64,000 nt of DNA from Gigantopelta aegis. Its lineage: Eukaryota > Mollusca > Gastropoda > Neomphalida > Peltospiridae. A model generated the notes under the pieces. That model had not been told where the DNA came from, did not search any database, and saw only the letters and a program-made list of their open reading frames with translations. Location: positions 60,589,481 through 60,653,480 of the forward strand of contig NC_054701.1 in NCBI RefSeq assembly GCF_016097555.1. The letters are read 5' to 3'. How positions within the stretch are numbered: the stretch's first letter is position 1; the number at the start of each line of letters is the position of its first letter. The position numbers and the translations under genes are program-made. This document shows positions 45,856 through 58,390 of this stretch, one piece after another.

Positions 45856-48800
45856 TCATCCATAAGACTTCTAATACTAAGATGCAGGAAAATGTTCAAT
45901 GTCCAATTATTAGTGAATATTTTGTTTGATTTTAAAAACATCTGACTGGAATTTTTAAATGTATATTTTAGGGGAAACGAAATTTATATTTACGAAACAT
46001 TAATAGGAAGTGAATTTATGGTCATATGTGTGACATTGTGCACAATGCCTTCAAATGTGTCTAATACGTTGTTACTTGTTACGGCAGTTGTAAATTTTAA
46101 TAGTTTTACAACACTGTGGGTAGTTTCTGATTTGATATTTTCTATCACTTTGTATGTTTTCTCAGTATGCCTTATGCAAATTAACTACTAACTTCTACTA
46201 CACGTGATTGGTCAATAATGCTGTGGGTTTTTTTGTTAATTTTTTTATGTTTGTAATTCTGGATTTGTAATCTAACCAGATATCTGGATAATGCTTGTGT
46301 TTTAACAACATTGTAATAGGTTTTTTGGTCTGTACACGGAACCGTTGTTTTTATATACCAGAAATGGTTATATGTGTACATAATCCAAGTATAGGATTAT
46401 GATCACCGTTATGGACAGAGATGCATTCACTTAACTTGATAATGTTCCTTTAAATATTTCTATGAATTTCTCATGTTTGTACAAGTGGTTTCACCTATTG
46501 ATAAGATTAGTTAAAAGCAACCTTTTTTCTTTCTTTCTTTTTTTCTTTTTTTTTTAAATTTTCTTTTGTGAACATAGTTTTCTCTGAATGAGTAAATATT
46601 TAGATTTTTGTTGTGGTCTTTGTGTTCATTGAGTGTAAATGATACATGTAATTTTAGACCTAGCTTGGGCATGTTACTTTGCATAAACCTTTCACAACTG
46701 TTTTAAAAACAAATATTTTAACCCATTTATCATTCAAATGTACATTGTACTTAAATTACTAACACTGAACAGAAATGTTGAATTTTCATTTCACGCTAAT
46801 TTAAAATCAGTAAAAAACACCCCTCAACATTTTGTCAAAAAAAGTGTACAAAAAATACAACAAATGAAAGGAAATAATTTCTATGGAGGTTGGGATAGGA
46901 GTTCATTTCACATCAGTAGATAATTAAAGTACTGTAATTGAAACCATAATATTTTATGTTTTTCTCTAGTAAAACTTTGGATACTATTTAAAGGCAGGGT
47001 AAATTTGGCAGTTGACTTACTATTAATGGCCAAACAGACTATTACCTGAAAATATATTTACTCATCAAACTACAGTGACTGATACGGCTTAAAAAGAATT
47101 GTGTGTTTCTCATATATGCCCAAAAAATTAGTTTGGGTAGGTTGGCTTTTTTTTTTCTTTGCTTTTTTTACTACTATCCTCCCAACAGGCTGAAATAAAA
47201 TGTATATACTTTTCATCTACATATTAAACTCTTCTTTTTTTTATCAGGAAATGATATTAATAATACATGTACATGGAGAAAAAAATGAGGGTCAAGCTTT
47301 TTTATATATATAAACGTAGGGTTAAGTTTCCAGAAAAAACCCACTACTGTTTTTAGGCCTAGCAAGCATTTTTTGAAGAGGAACATGCACAAAATGAGTC
47401 AAGTCGCATAATCCATGTGATTGCTTTTAGTCGGTCAATTTCAGTGTGACACAGCCTTTAAATTTATTGCCTGTAAATGAAGATATTCTTAGGGGATGGG
47501 CATCTTACTCTTCAGACCAGAGCACAGGCTAATGGCATTTCTTGTTGGCTATGTTGAGTAACCTGTACCAGACTTGATGGTGCAGTAATTGAGCCATCAG
47601 TTTTCAGACTGGCAGGTACTTAGTTTGTGCACAGCTAGTTGAATAGAGGAAACTGAAAGGCAACTGGGCAGCTCTACAACTAACCCTGGAAACCTTTCTA
47701 CAAACTGCTGCTGAAATGGCAATTTAGGGCTTAATGACTGGAATGGAGTTTCAAATATAAATATTGGTTTTGTCTGCTCGCTCTATTTGCGACTAACTCA
47801 TTTCATATTTGGCCCAACACAAACAATTTTTAAATAAATCTAATTGAAAATTTGATTATTATGATGCATTAAAAATAATTGCTTTTTTTGTTTTCTTCTT
47901 CTTTTATTCTAATTGAAATTGTAAATTCCATAGCCTTATTACCCCACCAACCCCCGTCTGTGTTGGATACATCCAGCGGGGAAGCTTTGAGAATGTGCCC
48001 AAGACAGTCGTGCTTGAACCTTCAGTGGATTAAGTATGAGTTGAATGATTGGTTTATTTCATATAACAATCCCATCCAGAATACAGTCTTTATTGAACAC
48101 AATTCGAGAATTAAAATAATGATCAAGCTTGTGTAATTTAGTAATTATTCCAATGCCTAGTGCTGTACATATACACCTTTTTATCTCTTATAAATAATTC
48201 AATATTTAGACATTTGCTCTTGATGATTGTATTATGGACGTGACAAAATTAAATGGTTTGACTATAATAACTAGCACTGACCTCTGCCTCTGTTCTGAAC
48301 AGACAACATGGTAGTTGAGATGTTTGTCCAGAACTACACTCTTGAAAAGTACACGGCACAGCAATACATGAAAAGTAAATAACTGCAAACATTGCATTGC
48401 TCACATCTGTTGTCTATGTGAAGGTTCATTTCATGGTTTAAGTTTTTTAATTTGATGAACAAACAATCGTCATTTCAGTTTCTTTTGAAGTTTATTTCCC
48501 ACTTAAAATACCATAATAGTAATCAATTTAATAAGTTGTGCTATATTTTTGTTGGCTGGATCATTTTTTAGGAACAGAATTACTTTCATGCTAAATGATT
48601 CCAAGGCATATTAAGTTTTTAAATATTATTATTTAATTTTATTGCAAACTACTTCTATGAGGGTTTTTTTTTAAAACAACTGATTTTATTTATATACTGT
48701 GGGTGATTTGCTTCCTTGAGACCACTAATCTGAGTCAGCCCCACCTGCAAATAATTGATCATTATCTTTTCACATTTATATTCCTGAGATAGTAGTTAGT

Positions 48801-49100
48801 AGTTAGTGAATGAATGGATGAATTGTCAGGCCATACTGGAACTACCACAATCAAGAAGACCTATTTGGCAGTGATATGATGTGTGTATGATAAAGTAAGG
48901 TTGGTTGTCATGTAATGTAATTTTATCGTAGTTAATTTGATGTACATTGACGACAATAAAAAATTATTTAACATATTTGGTAAGAAAAGTACCATGACGT
49001 GTATTTCCAATTTTAAAAAACAAAACAAACAACCACCACCAAGTAATAAGTTTAAATGTCACAAAGACTGTTTTTGAATAGGTACCAAATAGGGTATTTA
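45856..49100. other. Intergenic stretch, little recognised
   Basis: AT-rich and without credible exons on either strand. A decayed SINE of the 'cctcggtgg' type may lie at 47560-47690 ('gatggtgcagtaattgagcc', 'ggcaggtacttag'). Frames such as 46738-46923 and 47879-48136 have no motif. Confidence 0.45.
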
Positions 49101-50145
49101 GGGACCGTAACAAAAGTATATTGAAGCCAGAGAGTCACTTAGTCTTGATTCTGACCCCCCACCCCCCTCAAAAAGACTAAATGGGCAGTTGACTTTGGCT
49201 TCATCCAAATTGACGTTGCAGAACAAGGTTTGGAAAAGACCAAAGGAAGACAGTAGTAATATAAAAGATACAAACAGTATTTATTCATGAATGCACATAG
49301 TGAAACAATGTTTTAAACAGTGATACGAGGCCAACCAAGGCACTCTGAAAGGCTTTGTAACTATTAAACTATACATCCAATGGCAATATGCCCATTGGTA
49401 TCTTTCATCAGACGCCAATGACATAAGCTCCAAGTTGGCCTATTTCAAGTCATATTTTCCAGCAATTTAAGATAATTTATGCTTCTTTTCTCTTCTTTTT
49501 TGCTGTTGCAATTGCCGTTTTTCGGCTCTATTCCAGCGCTTGATGTGTAAGGTAGAGATTTTTTAAACAACGTGTATTGTTGTTAATATCTTGATGCAGA
49601 GTTGAGTTGAGTTGTTCCTGTCAAGTCTCTTTTTGTTAATTAGAAGTTACAATATATCGTGAAATGTTTTAATGCGCTGTTTATTGGGAGAAAATATCAC
49701 ACCCACCCGCGACACGACGCCACACGCAAATTGCGATAAGTGAAAAAAGAGAAGTGACTCTTATTAAAGAAAATCATCCTAAACACGCTCAAGATGTATA
49801 ACAACAATTGTTTGTTTGTTTTTTGTTTTGTTTGTTTCATTACTTTATTATTTATTAGTGTTACACATGATTGCCAAACCACTTGTCATACTAAGAGAGC
49901 TAACTCTTTACGATCGTTACAACGGCAAGACCTGTGTGGTACCAACATGGCCGTTATAACGAGAGTTGACTGTAATACATACCTAGCCACCTTGATATCC
50001 TGGTTTGCATGGGCAGTAGGTCGACAATAAATACCTTGGCCAGTGTTTTGAAGCCTTTTGGGTTGTGTTTGTATGATGATTTTCAAGTTCAAAGCGAGTG
50101 AAGCCAAAAGTGATAAAAAGACTAAATGGAGATGTTGAAATCATA

Positions 50146-50177
<32 letters not shown>

Positions 50178-50228
50178 AGACTAAGTGACTTAGTCTCTCT
50201 GGCTTCAATATACTTTTGTTACGGTCCC
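49101..50228. mobile_element. 1.13-kb element with GGGACCGTAACAAAAGTATA inverted ends and TTA target duplication
   Basis: The first 34 bases (GGGACCGTAACAAAAGTATA...) are exactly inverted at the right end, extending to ACTTAGTC with small differences, and both sides carry TTA. A 3-bp TWA duplication suggests PIF/Harbinger. A C run lies at 50151-50177 in the right end. There is no transposase; a minus-strand basic 31-codon frame near 49484-49560 is probably chance. Confidence 0.7.
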
Positions 50229-50678
50229 TTAAGGAAACAACAATTTAATCAGTTATCAGAAAAGTGTTTTATAGAATCTGAACAAACGGATCTCTATCTT
50301 TATACACATTTTGAACATGTCACAGTGTATACAGTAAACGGTCATCGTTTTGTTTATTTTGCAATAAATATTTATCTATTACATTTCTGATTGCCAGAGT
50401 TCTGTTTTTTTTATTGGGTTCTAATTAATACGAATACAGAGTTTGTAATGAAATGAATTACATTTCTGATTGCCAGTTAACAAATCCTGTTTACTTTATA
50501 CGGTTATTTAAAAACGTAAAAACAACACAAATAACAAATATCTAAAAAACAACAAAAAAAACCTCACAAAAAACATCAAGAACCCCTCACCCCAAAACAC
50601 CACCACCATCAAAACCCCCCACAACAACAAACAAACCCAACAACAAAACCCTCACACTTTCCGAATAACAACTATAAA
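50229..50678. other. Intergenic stretch
   Basis: Nothing recognised; 50515-50650 is an A/C-rich low-complexity stretch just beyond the 3' end of the Kazal gene. Confidence 0.5.
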
Positions 50679-50684
50679 TTTATT
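50679..50684 (-). terminator. Poly(A) signal of the downstream Kazal gene
   Basis: AATAAA on the minus strand, 60 nt after the stop codon at 50744-50746. Confidence 0.7.
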
Positions 50685-50743
50685 TTGCCATTTGGTAACA
50701 AGTACAGATACACCAACATGTTTGCTCAATGTCCGTCTGTCCT

Positions 50744-53700
50744 TCAAGGGCATGCATTGTATTCTTTTATAAACAGCTTTCTGTTGATGCACCGGGCTTT
50801 CTCAAACAGACAACTGTTAAAAAAAAATGATGTACGCATAATTATAATAAATAAATTGTCCACCAGTATCCATACATTCCATAAAAATATAATTGTTATT
50901 GTTGTCGTCATTGTTAATTAATTTAATCATACACTCTCAATTAAGCACACCCAGTTTTTGTTTTACCATGACTGTCAAGCAAAATGTTCTTACTTGCGCC
51001 CAATGTGAAATATTTGGGAAAATTAAGGTTATCCGAAAGATGAGTTTTTTTAACTAACAAAACCACAAATAATAATAACAATGTTTAATATTGTAATTGC
51101 TTTAATTACGGTTTTGATAGTGTTGTGTTGGAGGCGAATTGGGAGCCAATATGACTGGATCTGGTATAATTTACTATTTCTGTCCAAACCCCCCCCCCCC
51201 CCCCCCCCCCCCCCCAAACAACTGTACTTCACTGTAATCTGGTAAGGACAACCCCAGTCCATGAAATCAGTAGCGAATGGAACAGCCATGTGCCCGGATG
51301 ACAGCCTCTACCCTTTTTCTCCTTACCCACTGTCATCTGATACGATTACGTGATAACTGCTGCCATGCTGGATGAAATGCTGCCCCCTAAGGCCCAAAAC
51401 ACACCGGGTCTGGGTCTGGCGAGTGTTGCAAAGATGCCATGTGTGGTATATTTTGGAGTGTGTGGCAAATATGGCATGCCTGGTGTATTTTGGCGTCTGG
51501 GTCTGTGACGGTTACTTGTTTTCAGTATACATGTATGTTAATGGATTCATATCTTTAGATAAATTTACTTCTATAAACATCAATAATAATAAGTATGAGA
51601 AATCCACATTGATTAATATATACTTTTCCTGTTGTTTATTAAGAAAAATTAATGAGTAAGGTTCGAACATTGTGCAGCTACCAGTCCGGCAGTGTTAAAA
51701 TATAGCACATCTTCTGTGAAGTCTGTTGCCATGGGCCTAATTCACTGAACTCTCGCAATTTTGCGATCTCGCAGTGCAATGCTAAAAGACTTGCAAAGAG
51801 TATGCTTTGTTGTCTAGCAGAGCCTAAGACATCTTTGTGAATTAGGCCCTAGATCTCTGTAGTTCGCGCCAGCACAGACGCAGTGTTTTGTCACATTGGT
51901 TCAATGCGTTTCATTTTCGACTGGTACCATAGTCGCCAAACCCAGATCCAGATCCGGTGTGTTTTGGGCCGTACGCAGATAAAATATACTCTACATGAAA
52001 GGCCCTTTTTTAAGGAAAAAATTATTAAAAGTTGCATTTTTATCAAACGGTCCTTGATTATTTATTCATTTATCTGTGTATATTTGTTTATCCTAAGTGC
52101 ACTTACAAGTTGTTGTAAGTCGTGGCATCTGAACCACATACTATCTCTACGTCGGTGCCGCAGTGACTGTAATGAAGATTTCTGCAGAAGAATTCGTAGG
52201 TAGCTTCACTCCCATGACTCCCTGAATTTCCAGTGAAGCACGTGCCGTTGTGAATCATGTGGATGTCGCGATCGTGGCAGTGAGCTTTGGAAAACAAACA
52301 GCTGAAAAACGCACACAAATATTTTAAAAACTAAACCCACACATTTGTGCAGTACCTGGTCATCTTATTAAGCCATTATTAAAATACAAGCATCAACTGT
52401 TTTGTAATTGACTGGATTTCATTTTCTTATACACCCCGTTGGTGAGAACACCATGCGTTATTTTTGATAACACATGGTTGTTTACACAAGTACGTGTGTT
52501 AACAATTTCAAGACATACGACTGGCTGCTAATAGGTGATGACCAGGTCACCAAAACGAATGAATGAATGTTTACCGACACCCCAGCACGAAAAATACATC
52601 GGCTATTGGGTGTCAAACTATGGTACTGCAAACAAATAAGGTGATGATCAACATCAATATAAAAATTCAAGAGGGGCATGGCTAACCATTATATCTCGAC
52701 TGAATGTAAAAGTTGTAGCGAGACTAACGGATCGAGATTAACAGTAACGGGCAAATAACCTTTGAATCATGCCCCCGGATACAACAAATAACTCGCGCCT
52801 TCGGCGCTCCTTCAAATGCCGCCCCCCCCCCCCCCCCCACACACACACAATAATGTTCACCATGCTACTGGCCTGTATAGTCACTTGATATCTGTACAAA
52901 GTTATCGGTATAGTCATTTGGTAGATATTTTGGTTTTGCTTTGTCATGTGAATCAAATAGTTTAGCTACTAAATTAAAACTAAATTATTTTTAAACATGG
53001 GCACAACAATACTGTATCTTCTACAGCTACTCACTGGTTATCATACGTGACGTGGTTGCTCCCACATACATGATGATTGGCAAACAGGCTGCAGTCAAGT
53101 ATGGATACGTACTTACAAACAATGGTTAAATCTATCCGACTTTGACCGAGGCTCACTGAAAAATAAACAAACATTCGAATAATACGTTATGAAACAGCCA
53201 TTTTCTGTTTTAAAAACTGGGGTAAGCCCTAAATAACACACGTGCGTTAATTAAACACATTATCTTCGACATTGACTGCTGTGTAATTTCCGCTGATTCA
53301 AATAGTCTCCTGCTTGCAGGCAATAAAAAACGTTAAATTTGTTTTAAAACAATAATAAACAAAAACAAAAACAACAACAGCGAACAAAAGTTTATTTGTT
53401 AAAGTTTGGTTTGTTCAACGACACCACTAGAGGACATTGATTTATTAATCATCGGTTATTGGATGTCAAACATAGATATAGAGAGGAAACCCGCTAAATT
53501 TTTCCATTTGTAGCAAGGGATCTTTTATATGCACTATCCCATAGACACAGCAGGACATACCACGGCCTTTGATATACCAGTCGTGGTGCACTGGCTGGAA
53601 CGAGAAATTGCCCAATGGGCCACCGACGGACATCGATCCCAGACCGACCGCACATCAAGCGAGTGCTTTACCACTGGGCTACGTCCCGCCCGCAACAGCG

Positions 53701-54563
53701 AACAGGCAGATCTATAGACTAACACACCCTCATTGTTAGATTCGCATTCACAGCACAGCAGCTCTAAGGATTGTATCCCCTCGGTGGATCCATTCTCTGA
53801 TAGTTTTTCCCTGTTTCAACTAGTGACCCATGATTGGTATATCAAAAGCTGTGGTATGTGCTGTCCTAAGGCAAATGTTTGACATCCAATCGCTTTAAAT
53901 GCAAAGACATGTAAGATCGATTCCTATCAGTGAACTCCGGATTTTATACAGTGCCCCTGAGTGGTACACCAAAAGCTGTAATTCGTGTGCCGTTCTGTCT
54001 ATAGAAAAGTGCATGCAAAAAAAGATCAGCTGTTGTTGTCCGATATGAGTAGTCTATGTGACGACATGGGGTTTCCTCTCTAGACCAAATATCGAAATAA
54101 CCTTATATTAAAACCAAATTGCCATAGTTGAAAATGTGCCGAGGTGTCGTTAAATAAAATATTATTTTTCTTAGCTTTAGTTTACTTTGTAAACCAAAGA
54201 TGATTGACTTACAAATTAAAACCCTCTTCGGCGGGCCCACTGAGGTTTTGTCGTCTCGGCCAGTGCTCCACGACTGGTATATCAAAAGCTATGATGTATG
54301 CTGTCCTGTCATTGGGAAAATATATCTAAAAGATCTCTTGCCCGTTCTGGTAAATTGTGATGGGGTTTCCTCTGAATACTGCATGTCAGAATTATCAAAT
54401 GTTTGAAATCCAATTAGCCGATGGTTAATTAATCAATGTGTTAATCAGTGGTATCATCAAACAAAACAAACTTTAAATTTTAACTTTACACATTATAAAT
54501 ATAATCGTAGGTATTAGTACATATACCTGCCACAAGGCAGCATAAAGTAATGAACCTCCACAT
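50744..54563 (-). CDS. Secreted two-Kazal-domain protein, complete (four exons, 140 aa)
   Basis: Exons on the minus strand are 54527-54563, 53035-53155, 52107-52301 and 50744-50813: 423 nt with stop TGA. Junctions are GT..AG with phases 1, 2, 2 and the frame is open. The first exon gives MWRFITLCCLVA, a short signal peptide probably cut soon after. Twelve cysteines follow in two sets of six: C-x7-C-x8-C-x10-C-x6-C-x12-C, with 'VCGSNHVTYDNHC', and C-x7-C-x7-C-x10-C-x6-C-x12-C, with 'VCGSDATTYNNFC'. 'VCGSD..TYNN' is the Kazal signature, and x6 between Cys4 and Cys5 is the follistatin/agrin-like form. By Kazal geometry the reactive P1 residues would be Leu (domain 1) and Thr (domain 2). The protein should be extracellular; protease inhibition is inferred, not shown. 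Each Kazal domain is split by an intron after Cys3. A paralogue lies upstream on the same strand. Confidence 0.85.
51189..51215 (+). repeat. C homopolymer
   Basis: About 27 C in the last intron of the Kazal gene. Confidence 0.95.
51391..51970. mobile_element. 580-bp MITE with GGCCCAAAACACACCGG ends, host to a smaller MITE
   Basis: The left end GGCCCAAAACACACCGGGTC and right end GATCCGGTGTGTTTTGGGCC are inverse over about 33 bp with few mismatches. It lies in the last intron of the Kazal gene. No clear target duplication. Confidence 0.75.
51733..51849. mobile_element. 117-bp nested MITE with GGGCCTAATTCAC ends
   Basis: GGGCCTAATTCAC at 51733 mirrors GTGAATTAGGCCC ending at 51849, with an inner hairpin 'ctcgcaattttgcgatctcg'. 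It sits within the 51391-51970 element and so is younger. Confidence 0.75.
52556..52622 (-). repeat. SINE tail with ATTC repeat
   Basis: Reverse complement of 'gacacccaatagccgatg ... ctggggtgtcg ... cattcattcattcg'. Intron 2 of the Kazal gene. Confidence 0.7.
52818..52850 (+). repeat. C run followed by (CA)n
   Basis: About 20 C, then a short CA repeat, in intron 2 of the Kazal gene. Confidence 0.9.
53399..53696 (-). repeat. SINE, tRNA-like head type, in Kazal intron 1
   Basis: It runs from tail 'aaagtttggtttgttcaacg' to head 'ccactgggctacgtcccgcc'. The head is of the 'tagctcagtgg' type and the tail of the 'aacaaac' type. Full length. Confidence 0.85.
53760..54475 (+). repeat. Three old SINE pieces in a row in Kazal intron 1
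   Basis: Diverged SINE cores lie at about 53765-53895 ('ggtggatccattctctgat', 'gctgtggtatgtgctgtcct'), 53935-54160 ('gatcgattcctatcagtg', 'gtgtcgttaaataaaat') and 54230-54475 ('gccagtgctccacgactgg', 'gggtttcctctgaatactg', 'caaacaaaacaaac'). All are on the plus strand. Confidence 0.6.
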
Positions 54564-54606
54564 TTTCCTAACTTCTTGGCCAAGAAAGGGAGATCAGTTA
54601 TTTTCG

Positions 54607-54615
54607 TATTTTATC
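54607..54615 (-). promoter_or_regulatory. TATA-like box upstream of the downstream Kazal gene
   Basis: GATAAAATA on the minus strand begins about 50 nt before the ATG at 54563-54561. It would allow a 5' UTR of roughly 20 nt. The spacing is plausible; in AT-rich DNA a chance match is quite possible. Confidence 0.3.
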
Positions 54616-54812
54616 AGCGGTCGTGGTTTTATCTCACTCGAACTTCATAACATAGAAAGTGCCGTGACAGCTGTTGTTAGTGTAAGAGACATAGTTGGAT
54701 TGTCTAAAAATAACGACGAACAATATTCTAGCTATTGAGATCGTCAGTCATCCAAAGCCCACTGGACTATCGTTTAGAAACTTAAACACAAAGAAACCAA
54801 TACACCACAACT

Positions 54813-55124
54813 CGTTAAAGTTTGTTTTGTTTAGCAATACCACTAGAGCATTTTGATTAATAATCATCGACTACTGGATTTCAAATATTGGTAATTTTCA
54901 TTTTAGATAAGAAACCCATTACATTTTTTCCATTGATAGCAAGGGATCTTTTATATGTGCACCATCCTCCCACAGACAGGATAACACATAATATGACCCT
55001 TGATATACCAGTCGTAGTGCACTGGCTGGAACGAGAAATAGCCCAGTGGGTCCACCGACAGGGATCGATCCTAAAGCGACCGCGTACCAAGCGAGCGCTT
55101 TACCACTGGACTACGTCTCGTCCT
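54813..55124 (-). repeat. SINE, tRNA-like head type
   Basis: Tail 'aaagtttgttttgtttagca', core 'gcaagggatcttttatatg', head 'actggactacgtctcgtcct'. It lies 250 bp upstream of the Kazal gene start. Confidence 0.85.
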
Positions 55125-55690
55125 ACGAGAGTGGAAACCCGTGATGCACTGACTAGAAGGAGAAATTCGAATTTACGAAGCCTGGTTTTCTTCAACGGAG
55201 ATGTTTAAACATCGTAAATGTAAGGCGAAAACGGGCTTTGTAAAGTTGGCCCTATATTTTAGCCAAAGATCTAAACTAACAGTATGATAAGCCCAGGGCC
55301 TTGCTAACCCGTAGGGTTGAATGTTTAATGAACCTCATAACTGTATGCTATTATTCGATGTCCTTGAATATTATCTTGTCGGTTTAATTTAGTAGCTGTA
55401 TTTCAGGCAAAACTGGAATACTGAAAATCCCGTTTCTTATCTTGATCTTTCCAATTAGCCTCAGGTACACCACACCACTACCATTACATATCTGCATTGT
55501 TGTTAACAGCGCTCTGCGGAAACAGGAATTCCCTCATTGCGGTGTGAATGGATGTCAGTAAATGTAGTATACATGCAATACCAATATTACTTGGAGTGTC
55601 TTCAAATTATGGATGTACACGAAATGTTTTTAATGTCTTTTATCATCATAATTTCTTTTATCATCTGTTTGTATTTCACTGTGTCTGTCT
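55125..55690. other. Unassigned stretch
   Basis: No gene or named repeat seen between the SINE and the microsatellite cluster. Confidence 0.45.
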
Positions 55691-55834
55691 GTCTGTCTTT
55701 TTGTCTGTGTCTCTCTCTCTCTCTTCCTCTCTCTTTCCCTCCCTCTCTCTCCCCCCCCCTCTCTCTCTCTATCATATCTCTCTGTCTGTCTCTGTCTCTG
55801 TGTGTGTCTGTATATATATCATGTAATGTATGTA

Positions 55835-55880
<46 letters not shown>
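55691..55880 (+). repeat. Microsatellite cluster (TC)n, (GT)n
   Basis: Imperfect TC/TGTC repeats (55685-55800), (GT)n at about 55838-55874, then TA repeats. The 162-codon frame through it is an artefact. Confidence 0.9.
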
Positions 55881-55885
<5 letters not shown>

Positions 55886-56309
55886 TGATATACTATTCTA
55901 GTATAATATTTATATTTTATGACGAACAGTGTGACGAGTGCCAATGTTGGACATTTCGATCCCTGTGTAGTATGGTTGTGAAGTATTTGTGTTGTATTAC
56001 GTGGATGAAGAATGCTTATATTTAAACAACTAGCTGTGGGCGGAAAGAACGTAATAAATATTGGAAGACAGCATTTGGAAAATAAATTGCCAATATGTTG
56101 CTGTTGCTGAATGAAAAGGTAACTCTTTATTTGTGTTTACCTCAGAATACTGTTTTAGTAAAGGAAAAAAGCATCCATATACAGTCTGAGATTTCTGAAA
56201 TGATTTCATTGGTTTATATATCAAATCTCATGACTGATTATGCAGATATTAGACGGTAAAGGTCAAATATCCTATTGATATAAAATGCGGGTAGGAGCGT
56301 TCGTCCCCA

Positions 56310-56540
56310 CGATCCGCCTCGGTGGTGTGTATATATAGTAAAGCCACCGGACAAAAGACTGGTAGACTCCCACCCAGAGAGAGTTTAACGTGTCAATGAG
56401 TAGCTGTAAGGCCACCACGCAGACTTCTCTCTAACTAACCACTAACCATCTGTCCTGGACACAGTACAGATAGTGGAGGGTGCATGTCCTGGATAGCTTG
56501 TTTGAACCTTAACTGAATATATGCACGAAATTCAGTATCA
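56310..56540 (+). repeat. SINE of the 'tcctggac...cttaattggata' type, diverged
   Basis: 'gatccgcctcggtggtg' head, 'tcccacccagagagag', 'actaaccatctgtcctggac' and 'tttgaaccttaactgaata'. The same type is at 58574-58835 and 63121-63385. Confidence 0.7.
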
Positions 56541-56825
56541 ATTAAATGTTTGGTCAAACATTCAGCGACAGTTCAGGATTCAAAATCTCATTTTGCCTTT
56601 TCTTCTGCGGGCCAGTATCAAAGTTTATCTTACTTTTTAAAAATTAAATTTTGTTGTTGTTTAGGAGCGGTGACGTGTAATAAAAAGTAGGTTACAGACG
56701 TGGTTAAAGCATTGCAAATTGCATGTACAACAGCCTTTTAATCAGCTTGTTCGGTTGCCAGTAGACACCGTGTGGCAAATGCATAAACCACATTTTTGAC
56801 AAAGCAGGACATCTACATTGCAACC

Positions 56826-56861
56826 CCCCCCCCCCCACACACACACACACACAACACACAC

Positions 56862-56893
<32 letters not shown>

Positions 56894-56911
56894 ACAAGCA
56901 CACAAAAAAAA
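56826..56911 (+). repeat. C run and (CA)n microsatellite
   Basis: About 11 C, then interrupted CA repeats to about 56892 and an A run. The minus-strand Cys/Val-rich frame here is an artefact. Confidence 0.95.
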
Positions 56912-57282
56912 AAAAATGAAAGAAAGAAAAAACTCCTTTTTAAGTTAACACTTCTCATGTCTGATTAGGGTTGGGAGGGTATAAATTTCTTTGAATCTGG
57001 TTTTGGATAACCATGCAACCAGGACGTAAACCGAGCATTTTGAACTGTGGCTAAGCCCTGGCATGACTGAATGATGGCGTATCCATGAGACAAGTAGCGA
57101 GACACCTTCAAATTAGCCATTCCGTCATCCAACGGCTACAATAGCGTTTCTGCACCACTAGCATCTAGCAAAGGAGCCATACCACCTCAGGTGCAGTGAT
57201 TAGTGGCCCTTAACGTTTTGTGACTACTATAGTTACTACATTAAATGCTATTTTGATATATTAATGTCGTAAACATTCAGTA

Positions 57283-57283
<1 letters not shown>

Positions 57284-57371
<88 letters not shown>
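57284..57371 (+). repeat. (TC)n microsatellite
   Basis: About 43 uninterrupted TC units, followed by 'tttcaaagg' tandem copies to 57440 (six imperfect units of about 10-14 bp). Confidence 0.97.
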
Positions 57372-57373
<2 letters not shown>

Positions 57374-57544
57374 TGAAGGATTTCAAAGTTTCAAAGGACT
57401 TTCAAAGGCTTTCAAAGGACTCTTGAAGGCTTTCAAAGTTTTATGGTAGACATTCCAATACGAATCATCACTGATTAACATGATATCTGTTGCTATATTC
57501 TATTTTGTTTATGTGCATATTTTCAACTATCTGGTCAAAATAAT

Positions 57545-57900
57545 AAAGGGTGCCACCTGTGGGCAAAATTGCGAACACCTGATTTCATCACCGTTTTGAC
57601 GGTCATTCACAAATACGCGACACAACAATTGTCTAAATACCCTTTTAACTGTCTTGTGCAAATTTAGATTTATTATTTAGCAGTGTTATGAGTGGCAGGT
57701 CTCTTTACAGAGTAAAAAAAAGATGGTGTCGTCCTAGGGAGTGGCAGACCTCTCGTAGACGAGCCATCTGACAGTGATTCAGTGGAGCATCCAGACATTG
57801 TTAAAAAAAGATGGTGTCGTCCTAGGGAGTGGCAGACCTCTCGTAGACGAGCCATCTGACAGTGATTCAGTGGAGCATCCAGACATTGTTAAAACGTCAT
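57545..57900 (+). repeat. Dispersed repeat with an exact 88-bp tandem duplication
   Basis: Units at about 57714-57801 and 57802-57889 look identical ('agatggtgtcgtcctaggga', 'cctctcgtagacgagccatc'). The flank 57550-57625 ('gggtgccacctgtgggcaaa', 'cgttttgacggtcattcac') recurs in diverged form at 62625-62700, and 'gagtggcag' with 'tgtcctcg' at 63053-63115. This appears to be one dispersed repeat family lying near both Kazal genes. Confidence 0.65.
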
Positions 57901-57998
57901 TTTTAACTGTCGTGTACAGAAATACGAGCTATAATATGTTAATAATTTTGTCGTTCAGGTACACTTCTTGTTTTACTTTACCCGTTCAGCCTATTACA

Positions 57999-58390
57999 TT
58001 GAAGGGACATTCCTGAGTTTGCTCCATTATAAGATGTTTCTGACTAATAAAATATTTCTACGATTAAACTTACATCTTAAACACATTTTCTTGTTTAGAA
58101 TATCAGTGTCTGTATATTCAATGTGTTTCTGGTCGTCTTAATATTTCTCAGAAACCCAAACTGGCTATTGTCTTCAAATAATTTCGTACGTACGAAAAAG
58201 CAATATTTTAGGAAATATATATTTTTTTAACCTAGTACAAATATTACAACGATAAGAAACACGTTTAATATACAGCCACTAATATTTTATGCAAAAAAAT
58301 ATATTTGATATGTAATTACAATCGTTAAAAAAGTTTCTGTTAGTCGATAACATCTTAAAAATTTCAGCAAACTCAGGAATGTCCCTTTAA
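57999..58390. mobile_element. Second copy of the AAGGGACATTCCYGAGTTTG MITE
   Basis: Left end 'gaagggacattcctgagttt' and right end 'aactcaggaatgtcccTTAA' (TTAA 58387-58390; the left one is decayed to TTGA). It shares interior 'ttgtttagaatatcagtgtc' in opposite orientation to the 11536 copy. Confidence 0.75.

Noticed and set aside
49484-49576. Basic minus-strand peptide ending 'QQQKRREKKHKLS' with a downstream AATAAA, resembling the end of a nucleolar protein
   Set aside because: Only 31 codons, a stop directly upstream in frame, no acceptor, and inside a transposable element; too weak to call a captured exon.
55537-56025. 162-codon plus-strand frame
   Set aside because: Most of it crosses TC, GT and TA microsatellites; no start context, splice sites or family match.
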